Shown in pieces: positions 37,326-48,903 of a DNA stretch of 64,000 nt (positions are counted from its first letter, which is position 1; every line of letters starts with the position of its first letter). This stretch comes from Datisca glomerata (lineage: Eukaryota; Streptophyta; Magnoliopsida; Cucurbitales; Datiscaceae), in contig QANY01005406.1 of assembly GCA_003255025.1 (NCBI GenBank), positions 452,215-516,214 on the forward strand, read 5' to 3'. The translations under genes and the position numbers were made by a program. A model generated the notes under the pieces. It searched no databases, had not been told where the DNA came from, and worked only from the letters and a program-made list of their open reading frames with translations.

Positions 37326-38714
37326 AAGAGCTCAACTTTGAGAAGTGAGGTGGGCATATTATGGATCAAATCGTTTGGCACTACTTGACGGGCTTCGTCA
37401 AGCCCAGTTCTTCTACTACATAAGGCTGACTAATCAAATGATTACTGACCTTTATACTATAACTTCACTCATGAATATCGGGCGTAGGACTAACCCAAAG
37501 GATAGCATGAAAGTTTTGCTATTATATTGAAAGCAAGTCTTTTTTTCCCTTCTATTTTCTTTGTGTAATCATGTGGTTATTCAGGCTGGGGCATCTCTGT
37601 GTCGCCATGAATGACGGTGACAGAAGTGGCTTGGCATCATTTCAGAGCCCAACTTTTCCAATTGCAAGTTTTAGGGGCCACATATATAGATTAGTCCCGT
37701 AAATTGCAAGTTTCAGCAAATTGATTGGGTTTGGTTTAGTGGGTGTTATGATTTTGTTCTTTCTTCTTTATTTCACGTCTCCCTTCTCAGTCATCATCCA
37801 TAATTCTTTATTTCAGGTCACTCATATTCATTATTAGATGAACGATTATATTCATCTCAATTCATCTCAATTTATGATCACACAAGATTTCTAAATTCTA
37901 ATATTACTTTTATTCTTATTATAAATAATCACATTAGAATAAAAAATAAGTTATATAAAAAAATTTGTGCTTCTATAAATTATGATGAAAAGTCATCATT
38001 TCTCTTCAACAATTGACTTTTTAATTTAAAGACTTGGTTGACCAAATTACTTCTACCTTTTAACCCTCTCTATTGAAAATGAGTCATCTTTACAGTTTTC
38101 CTTATTAGAAATGCTAAGAAAAACACCCACGTCTGTGAAGGAATCCGAAGTAAAATGAACTGTTTTTTTTCGGTTTTTTATACAAGGCAAAAGCCAATTT
38201 TTTGTGGTAATTCAATAGGGATGGAGTTCTATAATGTCCCCTAAGTTGTTCAAATTCTACCAAAAACATATAATATTACAAAATATTAAATATTAGATGA
38301 GTTAAAATGAATATAGATCAAGATTTTTTTACTTATTTTTAATGTCTTGTTTAACATCTGACCTTCATATAAGTCTTAGAGTTCGAGGGATTATGTTATA
38401 AAAATTGAGAAAAATTATTTAATGAAAAAACTTATCATCACTTCTAATTAGTATAGAAGCTTTATACACAGAAATAATAAGATAATTCTATGATAACACA
38501 AACAGATTCAAAGAACCATTGATTTTCACACACTATCTCTAATATTATTTTTTATCTCGAAATCACAATTAGTCTAAAAAAAGCGAAATTAAACCAAAAC
38601 TGAAAAACTAATCACAAATGACAACATTTTATGGTAAATATAAATAAACAACAAATTAAAATTAAACCCAAAATTAAAAAAAAACAAGTTTAAAACACTT
38701 TTCTAATCCTTAAT
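37326..38714. other. AT-rich intergenic DNA
   Basis: No gene or repeat boundary recognised. The part nearest 38714 is probably the 3' UTR of the small basic protein gene on the minus strand. Confidence 0.5.
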
Positions 38715-39122
38715 TTATTCCACAACATCTACACTAGCAGAACAAGACAACAACCGCTGGAAAATCCTAAATAAAGCAGAACAAGAAATCTCCTTCATTT
38801 TCTTAATAACCAAACACTTTCTTTTACGACCTTTAGTAGTGGCATTCCTCTTCTTCCCTTGACCCATTTTCTCTTTGACTTTACCAAAACATTTCCTTGT
38901 CTTCTCGGGCACACTCTCTTTCTTTGAAAACTTGTAGCTCCTCAGGTACATTTGCCTACATGATATACTATCCACAACCCTTGGATGGCCATTTGACCTC
39001 ACTGATCTCACAAACTCGGCATCTGACTCTGGCCATTTGTACAAGTTTACATAAGTCGCCCGGACTGGAACGCGAGGATCACGAGCATCATTGATGCAAT
39101 TTGATATGCAAACGGAGCTCAT
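38715..39122 (-). CDS. Small basic plant protein, single exon, function unknown
   Basis: An intact 135-aa frame starting MSSVCISNCINDARDPRVPV. The body has a conserved-looking middle (YVNLYKWPESDAEFVRSV, then SISCRQMYLRSYKFSKKE), a Cys-containing segment (KTRKCFGKVKEK), a strongly basic Lys/Arg stretch (about residues 86-110, possible nuclear localisation signal), and a hydrophobic end FRIFQRLLSCSASVDVVE. I recall proteins of this layout as small uncharacterised plant proteins, but no function. The start is the first ATG, 16 nt after an upstream in-frame stop. The leader has long GA microsatellites (39192-39240). No signal peptide or intron is seen. Confidence 0.75.
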   Translation of the reverse strand: MSSVCISNCINDARDPRVPVRATYVNLYKWPESDAEFVRSVRSNGHPRVVDSISCRQMYLRSYKFSKKESVPEKTRKCFGKVKEKMGQGKKRNATTKGRKRKCLVIKKMKEISCSALFRIFQRLLSCSASVDVVE

Positions 39123-39191
39123 TTGATGCAGGGTTTGAAGAAGCTCTAAGGTTTGGTTTATAATAGAAGAATAAACAATACTATATGTATA

Positions 39192-39241
39192 TGTGAGAGA
39201 GAGAGAGAGTGTGTGAGAGAGAGAGAGAGGGAGAGAGAGAT
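39192..39241. repeat. GA microsatellite in leader region
   Basis: GAGA and GTGT dinucleotide runs upstream of the small basic protein gene, a common feature of plant 5' leaders. Confidence 0.8.
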
Positions 39242-39286
39242 GTGCTAAGTGGGGATTTATCTTGTGATGATGTGTGTGTGATGTTA

Positions 39287-40565
39287 TGAGTATAATTAGG
39301 TATCATGAGCAATGACCGTGTTTTATACACTGTTAATTATGTGTTGTTAGGCAATGATTTTATCATTAAGTCTAAATAGAAGTTACTTTTTTGGACTCTA
39401 ATGTATATTACTTTTTGCATAGAACTAGCAGTTGCACGTGCATTGTACGTGTTGAAAAAATCAATAATAAATAATATGTAAAAAAAATACGAATATGAGT
39501 ACACATAAAAGTGTTTAATCACATTTTGACTTGTTATGTCAAATACTAAGAATTCAATCTATTAAATGTTGATGATGCTTTTTGTTAAAAGTTTTGTGTT
39601 GCTATATAAAGTTAATAACTTTTTTAATTAATATCTCAATTTGATGTATTTCTTGATACTACAATTTGGTTGTTGATTGTATTGTGAAACTGACAATTAC
39701 TTCGATTTATTGTCGTATTTGGTTTGATGTGATTCCTCCTGGTGTTTTGATTTAGTGCTTATATTGACTCTTGTTAATTAGTTTTCTAGTTGTTGGTTTG
39801 TTGATAGATTTTATTTCCTCGAAAAGATAAAAAAAATATTTGAACTATTAATTTTAATATTAAATTATTCAATTTATACGATTCTTTGATGTAATTCGAT
39901 CTATTTAAACTAATATATCTCTGAATTTTTTTATAACTCATATATTTTTAATAATTAGAATAGTAAAAGTAATTTTGGTAGAGAGAATATCAGGAACGTA
40001 TCAATTCAGAATTTCATATAATAATGAGGGTATGTGTCAAAAAATATTTTCCCCTCTTATTCTCATTTATATATACTATAGACTTAAAAAGGAAAAAAAG
40101 ATTTGAAGTATTAATTTCAATATCAAATTATTCACTTATTCAATTCTTTAACAAAATTTGATTTCTTTAAACTAATTTGTCTCTTCAATTTTCACAATTA
40201 ATATATTGTTAATAATTGACATGATAAATGTGATTTTGGTAGAGAAAATACTAAAAAACTTATCCATTTAAAATTATATATAATAGTAAGGATAATGTAT
40301 GTCTAAAAATATTTTTCTCCTTTAAATTTCATTTAGAAGTAGTAGTGATAGGTGGAGTTGGAGTTCATTGGATATAATTATGAATGATGAATAATCATGA
40401 CATGTGGAAGATATAAGTGTTTTATGCACCATTAATTATGTGTTGTTAGGCAAGGATTTTATTATTAAGTCTAAAGAGAGGTTACTTTTTTTGGACTCTT
40501 ATGTATATTACTTTTTGCATAGGGTAGGTGGACTTGGAGTCATTGGATATAATTCTGAATGCGCA
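39287..40565. repeat. 176-bp tandem repeat split by a Helitron
   Basis: A unit is complete at 40349-40524 (TAGGTGGAGTTGGAG... to ...CTTTTTGCATAGGG). A third unit begins at 40525 (TAGGTGGACTTGGAG) and stops near 40563. The earlier unit is present in its right part at 39287-39423 (TTAATTATGTGTTGTTAGGC to GCATAGA). The Helitron at 39424-40348 lies exactly between the first and second units. Confidence 0.8.
39424..40348 (-). mobile_element. Non-autonomous Helitron, 925 bp
   Basis: Read on the minus strand, the 5' end is TCACTACTACTTCTAAATG (at 40348) preceded by A. The 3' end is a hairpin (GCACGTACAATGCACGTGC variants, about 39431-39450) followed by CTAGT at 39424-39428 and then T. Insertion between A and T and the hairpin-CTRR end are Helitron rules. 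Removing it rejoins GCATAGA with TAGGTGG, nearly identical to the uninterrupted junction GCATAGGG-TAGGTGG at 40518-40531. Inside, the 5' terminal segment is duplicated in tandem (39826-40083 and 40090-40345), and the inner copy carries its own TCTATAGTATATATAAATG start at 40082. No gene inside. Confidence 0.75.
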
Positions 40566-40872
40566 TTCGAATAGTTCATGTAGCCTAATTGTATAAGTAA
40601 TGTCAATCTCAAAAAATGGGAATTGTCTAAATGAGGAATTCTTTTAAGTCTAAACAAAGAATGAGCTATGAGTTAAGATCACGATCATGTACTATTATGT
40701 AAAATTAAACTATAATTGGTTAGGTTACCTGATGTGAGATCATTTATATTAAGTAAAATAATATGTTTTGATATATCTATGTTTTAGTATATCTAGGCTA
40801 AAAGATGTTTGGTAATTAAACTCAAACTAATTCTTACTCAATTACATATATCATTCTTTAATGACAAACATA
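40566..40872. other. Intergenic DNA
   Basis: About 300 bp of AT-rich sequence between the tandem repeat and the hAT element. Nothing recognised. Confidence 0.5.
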
Positions 40873-40880
40873 GTCAAATA

Positions 40881-41292
40881 TAGGGGTAAAAATTATTTTA
40901 TCGAACCGAACCAAACCAAAAATGACCGGTTCGATCGCTTCTCTATATGTGTTCGGTTCGGTTCGGGAAAATGGAGACCGAAGTTTCAATTCGGTTCAAA
41001 ATTTTTATGGTCTTCGAACCGAACTGAAACATTAAATTCACATTATTTTTTATTTTTATATATAATTTCATATCGAACCGAACCAAAATAAAATTTTGAT
41101 TATATATATATATATATTTCAATAATATCATTTAATTTTTTTAATCAATAATACTGAACCGAAACTCACGGTTCGATTCGATTCTTTTGACATTAACAGT
41201 CGGCTCGGTTCAAGTTTATTATCGGACTAAAGTTTCAATTTGGTTCGATTTTACGCCAAAAAATCAATTGAACTGAACCGTGAACACCTCTA
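40881..41292. mobile_element. hAT-type MITE, 412 bp, perfect 8-bp target duplication
   Basis: Ends TAGGGGTAAAA at the left and GAACACCTCTA at the right, with the terminal inverted repeat words of hAT elements. Both sides carry GTCAAATA (40873-40880 and 41293-41300), a perfect 8-bp target duplication as expected for hAT. The interior is full of CGGTTC/GAACCG words. Non-coding. Confidence 0.9.
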
Positions 41293-41384
41293 GTCAAATA
41301 TAACATCTCAAGCACCTAGAAAACAAAAATAAAAAGAGTTAAACGAATACAAACGACATGTCGCACTACTACAATTTTGGCCTT

Positions 41385-41760
41385 AGATGATGGTGAAAAC
41401 CCATCATTATAACCTTATAATGACAGTTGACCGCTTATCATCTATCAGGCTGTCATCTTTACTATTTTTCAACAAAACCGTCATAAATAGAGTACCGCGA
41501 AAATAAATTAAATGACCGAGAATCCCCGTCATCACGTGTTTCGTCAAAAAACTATTAGATGACTAGGAATCTCTGTCATCATAGGTGCCGCTTAAAGTTA
41601 TTAGATGACAAGGAGTTCCCATTATCATAGGTGCTGCCAAAAGCATTTAGATGACGGGGAATTCCTGTCATCTAATGTCCAAATTATGTTTTAAAAAAAA
41701 CTGTCATGGAAAGGGAAAAAATGTCTTTCCATGATAGTTTTTTCATTTAGTTAGATTCTC
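41385..41760. repeat. CACTA subterminal repeat cluster
   Basis: Repeats of TTAGATGAC plus a GGGAATTCC-like core and GTCATC spaced about 60 bp apart. In CACTA elements such subterminal repeats are the binding sites of the element-encoded DNA-binding protein (TNPA in En/Spm). That role is inferred by position. Confidence 0.75.
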
Positions 41761-43291
41761 GCGACATATTTTTTTTATATACATTGATGTCAAAATAACT
41801 CTTAAACAACACCTATAACAAGTTTTTTCTTATAAAAGTTTAACACTTATAACAAACTTATCTTATTCAATTTTTTTGTAAACTTATCTTATTCCAGAAC
41901 ACGATAGTTGTTGAAAATGATAACAACTAAAAAAACATAATACTTGTCTAGTTCTCAATCACTATAAAAACTGTCTTCCCATGACATAAAGCCAAGCCTT
42001 CCATCGTATTTGTGCATATATAAACCATAATATTAAATTACTCGAACTAACATGTCCCTATATAGCCTCAAATCTCATCATATTAACATAACAGACTAAA
42101 ATCAGCACTATTCTCTGAGTCTCAATCAACAATGAGAGGTTTCTAGACAGATAGCAAACATAGATAAACACCTAAGAATTCTATAAATCAGCACGAGTCA
42201 ATTAAAAATTATAACCAAATCAAGATTTTATGGCTAATTCAAGTTCATTTATAGCATATAACAAAACTAAGACTTTGGCATGTAATTTGAAAATCAAGAC
42301 TTTGGCATGTAAATTGAAGAGAGTAGAATAAAAATTACCCCAAAAGAAGGTGTAATTTAAGATCATTTAGAGCATATATGAAACAGAAGATCCAATCACA
42401 AACTAAGCATGTAATTTAAAAATAATAATTCAAATACTTACCACATTTGAAGATAATTGTCCGACTGTATGAAGCAAAAACTATAAACCAAGGGATCACC
42501 ACCTCTGAATATAACAAACTTTAGAGCTTCAAAGCTAACAACATAAGATCTAATATGTATATGAATTCACAACGTTATACAAGCTGAGAATCCAAACCGG
42601 TTACTTGTAAAAATTCTCTATAATATCCGTGATAATATCCTTACTATGTGCAACATGAGTAGCACCTATTACTTCTGCTGCCCTTTTAAGTTCCAACCTT
42701 TATTATGTGTTTCTTGTGAACTTTGCTGACAAATACTTCTTCACCATGTTTCTACAAGAAAATTAACGCATCACATAATCAGACTAAAAAATTACTAGTT
42801 CTTAGTCCCCATATATGTAATATAAAATATAGTCTTGGAAAAGATAGTGATATAACTGAAACATGAAGGAATAAATGATGCATGATTTACGGGCTATACT
42901 TAAAATCGTGTATACAAGAAGCGAGGATTATGCTTACCTCCAACATTTTTCTAGATTGATCCAAATTTATGCACTCATTCTCCCATTTAGATCAAAGCTG
43001 TTGCTCACACTCATGGCTTCATCTACAAGTCTCAAGAGGGAAGGACTGGTTAATCTCCCAAGATCAGTCTTCTCAACCATATTCCACATATATTTCAGGT
43101 ACAATCTACTTGTGGAATTTATATTATAACTTGATAGGGGGGTGCAACAACTCTCTCTGCTAATACCATTTATATACAATTATGTCGGCTTTATCTTTTT
43201 GGTGATTTTTTGGAGACAAATTCTCAAAGAATCGTAGGATTCTCTCAAGTGAAAATGCCAAAAGAATCGAATCCATTCCCGGAAGAATCCC

Positions 43292-43395
43292 AAGCTCTTC
43301 TCCAACTATCTATTACAATATCAAGAAAGACAAATATCAAGCTCTTCTCCAACTATCTACTACAATATCAAGAAAGACAAATATCAAGCTCTTCC
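43292..43395. repeat. 47-bp tandem repeat, 2.2 copies
   Basis: Units 43292-43338 and 43339-43385 differ by one base, with a partial third to 43395; each begins AAGCTCTTCTCCAACTATCT. Inside the CACTA element. Confidence 0.9.
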
Positions 43396-44162
43396 ACGTT
43401 AAATTTTACGAGCAATATAGTAATTCATACTTCACCACATCATTAAAAGTACATTGCATACCTACCCCTTTGAGAACTCCTTGCGTCATATTAAGACGTG
43501 CATCGACTTGCTTTAGACGGTTGAGAGGTTCAAGAAGCATTTATAATTGTCAAACAATGAACTCTTCACAAGTCTTAAACCAGTGAAAAGAACTCCAATA
43601 TAAAAGGGTAAAAAAGAAATGACTAAAAACACATTTCAGTGGTTTCCAACCTAACAACCGAAAGGTTGCTACTACATATGACGGGAAAATTTATGATCTT
43701 GGAGTTAAGAATATACTCAGGAGTGGAGTGGAGTCTTGGTTATGTATAACCAAACATGTTCTAAGCCCAGCCATAACGTAGTATCACCATAAATGTTGAT
43801 AAATGAGAAGAAAAGATAAAAATCTACTTGTTGTAACACTGACACATGAGTATCTAAGTTTCTCAACATTAATAATTCAATGCACAAATCACAATTAAAA
43901 ACAAAAATGGACATACATAAAAGTGTGTTCCTGATGGTTGATTTTCTCTAGATTCCCCAATTAAAACAGAGAGAAATAAGAAAAAATTTGGAATTTAGCA
44001 CGTGTAAGAAGCATAAATCATGTCAAATGTGCCTTTTTCTTTTTCTTGTGTGCTTGGCTAAATTGAGCTCGAGGGCATAGAACACAAAAACATCAAAATC
44101 ACGTGGGGCTAACTTTTACAGAGAGTATCAACCTAAAAAACACACCAATTTCAGACTAAAAC

Positions 44163-46015
44163 TGAAACGCCCCCATCCCCGAGGGTTAAACAAATAATAA
44201 ATACATGATACAGTTATAATATCAGAATCATATCCTTATATAAGTCAATTTACACAAACATATATATGAACGTAACATGCTTATAGACAATTAAAGCTGA
44301 TGAAAATAACACATATTATTTATCACGCGTGTGTCACATTACAATGTAAATTCACTTACCCAAAGCATATACATTTATCACACATGGGTCATATTACGAT
44401 ATAAATTTACTTACACAAAATATATACATTTATAACAACGGGAGTCACACCATCATGTAAGCCCACTTACCTGAAGCGGAAGAATGAATTAAACAATTAA
44501 TGACCTGAAATCTAAAAAAATATAATCACTAAATTTTTTTGAAATAAAACAATATACACATTTTAATATCATAAAATAAAAGAGAATTAATTAAAAAAGT
44601 GCAAAGGGGTCTGAGCGAGGTTGGAAAATAATATATCGGGTCCAGAGTCAAATGATAAAGCTTTGGGTCAAATGGTTCAGACCGGACTGGCTCAGGCCAA
44701 ACCGGTTTGGTTCTATCGACTAGGTCGGTTCAGACTAGTCTTGTTAAACTGAACTGGTTCGGTTCAGACTGAACCAGTTCAGGACAGAACCAATTGGGTG
44801 CAAGACCCGGTTGCAGAACAAGAAAGCGAGAAAATAAGGGGGAAAGAGTGAAAATGAAAAGGAGAGAGAAACAAAGAAGGGAAGAAAAACAGTGAGGGAA
44901 TCTGAGAGGGGAAGAGAGAGAGGGATATAGAGAGAAGCAGAGAGAGACAGAGATAGAGAAAATTAAAGAGAGGGAGAGAAATAAACAAAGAGTGAGAGGG
45001 ATAGATGATAGAGAGAGAAATAGATGATAGAGAGAGAAACAAATGGTGAGAGAGAGGGAGAGAGAAAAGACAGAGAAAGAAGAGAAGAATAAAGAAATTG
45101 AGAGAGAGAAACATAAGGAGAAAGATGAAGCAAAAGAGGGAGAAGTGAAGAACAAATGAAGAAAGACAAAGAGAAACAGGAAAAAAAGAAAGAAATAAAG
45201 GAAACAGAGAGAGAGAGAGCAGGAAGAAAGCAAAAAGGGATAGAGAGTGAGAAAATGAGAGGCAACGCAAAGAGGAAGAGACAAAGCAGAAGAGAGAGAA
45301 ATTGAGAGAGAATGAAACAGAGGGAGAGAGAAAAGACAGAGAAAGAAGAGAAGAAGAAGGAGAAACAGTGGGTTTTCGTTGGGGCTACCAAAAAATTGAA
45401 GAAGAATTCATGGGCTGCGTTTAAGAGATCTGAGAGAAAGAGACAAAATCAGAGAGGGAGGGAGACGAAGCAAGGACGAGAGAGAGAGAGAGACAAAAAC
45501 ATAGAGATGACAAGATAAAAGAAAGAAATCAAGAAAAAATGAGAAGAAGATTATCCAAATTCAAAGCTTGTAGAGGCCAAGGTTTAGAGAGAGACCAACG
45601 AAGAAGAAGAAAAAGGATTGCTGGCCTGCATATGGCTACGTGGGGTGAGAGGTTGCGAGGGAGAGGAGGGAGTTGGAGAACAAAGATTTGGAATATATAT
45701 ATATATATATGGTTAGGGTTAGCTTAGTATGTACATGCATATAGTGGGAGTGAGTTTCAATTGAGGGGTGAGATTGCTAAATCAAGGATAAAAATAAGGT
45801 TAGGGTAATATTATGGTATACATAAACATATGAGGTGAGTGAGTTTAAAAATTATATACTAAAACATTTTTAAAATAAAAAAAACTTTGAATAAATCTTA
45901 TCTAATTAAAAATAGTTTTATAAATAATCCATCTTTAAAATCAAAATTTAAAATTATATTATCTTTTAAATCAATTTTACGAAAATACTCATTCACGAAA
46001 GGTCGGGATATTACA
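44163..46015 (+). mobile_element. Solo LTR, family 1, younger copy
   Basis: Runs from TGAAACGCCCCCATCCCCGA (44163) to GGGATATTACA (46015), 1853 bp, with TG...CA ends. Both sides have AAAAC (44158-44162 and 46016-46020), a perfect 5-bp target duplication. It shares its internal order with the copy at 9752-11952: CGAGGGTTAAAC, AATGACCTGAAATC (about 44500), GGTTC-rich words (44650-44800), then a GA-rich tract (44820-45540). No internal coding region or second LTR remains, so it is a solo LTR left by recombination. Confidence 0.85.
44820..45540. repeat. GA-rich low-complexity tract inside solo LTR
   Basis: About 700 bp of GAGA/GAAA-rich plus strand. The Ser/Leu/Phe-rich frames up to 184 aa on the minus strand and Arg/Glu-rich frames on the plus strand are composition artefacts. 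Confidence 0.8.
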
Positions 46016-46942
46016 AAAACCACATAAATTACCAAATCAATAACCCTAGCTCACGGATAGATAACACAAAAACTGACCAACTCTAGAAGCCATGCTCCAA
46101 TGACGCAAATCTAGCATGAACTCAAATACACGAACACAAAACATGCTCAAAATCATGAACGGAAACCCTCCTCAGCTTCAACTAGTCATAAAATGTAGTT
46201 AGAAAAGCACGAGTTCCAACCCAGTGAAAGTCGCGTGTACGACGAACCTTAACCATCTCAACCCCAAGAATTTGAGAGAGAGAGAGAATAAGTTCAGGAG
46301 ATTAGGAATTTGAGATAGAGAGAGATGGTAAGAAGAGAAGAGATGCAAGAGAGAATAAACCCTAGGTTATCTAATATTCGATTTTCTCTCTATCTCCAAC
46401 ATAAAAAATGAATCAATGTGTTAAAATGGCCTAATCTCACCCAGATGCAGATAAGCACTATCAAAACCACTCCCTTTCACACTAAAACCCCATCGTTATC
46501 TTTCATCGAACCGTGAAACCAGCCCCTCCGTCTCCCCATGGCCTAATCACCCAGCGCAACTTATGAGCATGATCTTAGAGTGTTGGCGCTAGGGAGATGA
46601 GAGCCTACGAACAGGAGCTCAGAGAGAGAGAGAATCCAGAATGTTCGTGCATTTGAAAGAGAGAGATGTAGAGGCTGAACTTTGGAAAAGGCAAAATGGA
46701 GTGAAAGAAATGAAATTAGGGTTTATGTAGGTTAAATGGGATGAATTTTTATAAATAAAGTGAAATTAGATGACAACACAAATAATAGTGTCATAGTAGG
46801 TAAAACATTGATGACAACTTATTTAAAACCTCTCATATTATCAATATTACCCCATTCAACACATTTTTTCTTTGATAGATTTAATAAATGTGTCATTAAA
46901 TTAAATAGAATGCTGTCATCGTAGCTCACTTTTGTAGTAATG

Positions 46943-47520
46943 GTGAATTTCCAAAGATGGTCGCCTCACGGGCCTGGGCTAACATTTATCAACGTTGTCC
47001 TTATCTGGGCCGAAGTTGGCCCATTACTTACATTGGCAGGCGAAATTACTGAAAATGTCTAATGTTAACCCTTGGATCAATCAAACGTATCGTGACCGTC
47101 GATCTTTCTCATATAAACCCTATTTCTAAGTTGGAGCGTCTCACTTTACCAGTTCTTTGTTTCGAAGGATTAGGTTAATCGGAAATTTGGGGTCCTCAAT
47201 TCTCAAGGTTCGATCTTCGACATCTCTGTCTTTAACATTGTCCTTTTGTTTAAGGTTTCTATTGCTTGGATTCGGTTGGTTTTTATTCTTTTCGGGTTAC
47301 AGTTTCTAATTTGACGGTACTTTGAGTATACTCGCTGGAGGTTTAAGAGACTTGATCTTATTTGGTATTTTTTCGAATTAGGTTCTTTTCTACCATGCAT
47401 AGTAGGTAAAGTTTTGGGGTTTGTGTTGATTGATCTGAAAATCGTGTTTATAGATTTGGAGATTTTATTCGTTTCTATGGTGGTTGTTAATTTAATGCAA
47501 ACCTTACAGTAGATTCGAAA
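46943..47520 (+). promoter_or_regulatory. Promoter, leader and leader intron of the RS2Z gene
   Basis: Sequence between the CACTA element and the ATG at 47521. A probable leader exon ends around CTCAAG|GTTCG (about 47207), and an acceptor CCTTACAG at about 47504-47511 lies just before the start codon, giving a 5'-UTR intron. The CACTA end lies only about 580 bp from the ATG and so may sit within the promoter. Confidence 0.5.
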
Positions 47521-48862
47521 ATGCCTCGTTACGACGATCGATACAACAATACTCGTCTTTACGTGGGTCATCTCTCGTCCCGGACACGATCTCGTGATTT
47601 GGAACGCCTTTTCAACAAATATGGGAGGTAAAATCTTCACTTTTTATTGTTTATATTGGTTTGTGAATGACGTTTTTATATTGGTTTGTATGCTTGAATG
47701 AGTGACTAGACGATGAAAGCATGAAAGTCTCTTTAAGTTTGTGTTGATCTTTGGCTTCTTGAATCCAATTTGGCCGAGTTGTGGGAATGTCTAACAATGT
47801 GAGGGGGTTGTCATCAACTTGATTTTGTGGCACTTACTTAACAATTCATCATATTATGAGTGGGAACGTGTTAGCCCCTAGGTGCAATGCATTTAACTTG
47901 AATGATCTTGTTGAAGGTTTCTTGGGTTTGGCCTACCTGGAGGGTCTTTGGTGGGCGGTGGCCTTGGTGGAAATTCTTGCCCATTTTTAGGAGACTTGGC
48001 AAATCTGTCTGTAATATTATTGCCTGTTTTTATGCGAATGGCAACAATCTCAAAACTGGTGTTTAGTTCGTCTGTGAGGCCCAAAGTATCACACACTTGC
48101 AGTTGTTAAGTAATGATGGCCTTACTGTTTCTGGCAACCATTTCCGCAGAGTACGAGATGTGGATATGAAGCGCGACTATGCCTTTGTTGTAAGTCCTGC
48201 ATTTTCTGTTTCGTTTGCTATATCCGTTGGAGATAAGTGCTTTATCTCTTATTGACTATGAGAACCAAATTATACGTTTTGGAAGGATGTATCTCTTTCC
48301 TCTTTTTTCCTCTTACTTGTTTATGACAGGATTTTAGTGATCCACGAGATGCGGATGATGCAAGATATGGCTTAGATGGCCGGGAATTCGATGGTAGTCG
48401 TATTATTGTAGAATTTGCTAAGGGGGTAAGATTTTCTCCGACTCTACTTAACATTATTGGTTGAATTTCTGTACTCATTTAGGAGATATTTTTCTTACAT
48501 TCTGATGAACAATGTCTTGGGTGGTTAAGTAATCTTTCATGGAATATTTTGTATCCAATAATAACATTTAGGCAAAAAGTCCCTTAGCTCTAAAAGGAAG
48601 AAAATTGCATTCTTTTATGTAACTGATTATTTTTTCTGTGATGCTTTTATGCGAGTAAGGTACCACGTGGTTCCCGAGAATATCTTGGGAGAGGCCCTCC
48701 TCCAGGGACAGGACGCTGCTTTAATTGTGGCATTGATGGTCACTGGGCTAGAGATTGCAAATCTGGAGATTGGAAGAATAAGTGTTATCGCTGTGGGGAA
48801 AGAGGTCACATAGAAAAAAACTGCAAAAACAGTCCCAAGAAGCTAAGGTAGTCTAGTTTTTG

Positions 48863-48903
<41 letters not shown>

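Larger units (their letters stand above)
41364..46942. mobile_element. CACTA-type element, non-autonomous, 5.6 kb with nested LTR
   Basis: Starts CACTACTACAA at 41364, and the reverse complement of its right end reads CATTACTACAA (46932-46942), one mismatch in eleven. The left subterminal region (41385-41760) holds four or five copies of a TTAGATGAC...GTCATC unit; the one at 41646-41675 is a near-perfect palindrome. The right side carries matching GATGACA/TGTCATC words (about 46765-46925). Flanking 3-mers TCG and GTG do not match, so the target duplication is lost or the end is slightly off. No transposase is recognisable. A solo LTR (44163-46015) is nested inside. Confidence 0.8.

Noticed and set aside
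42875..43446. Short plus-strand frames inside the CACTA element as a transposase remnant
   Set aside because: No TNP2- or TNPA-like motif could be read; part of this stretch is a 47-bp tandem repeat.
44730..45391. Overlapping Ser/Leu/Phe-rich frames up to 184 aa on the minus strand
   Set aside because: They come from the GA-rich tract of the solo LTR; all frames are open because the composition lacks stop codons.
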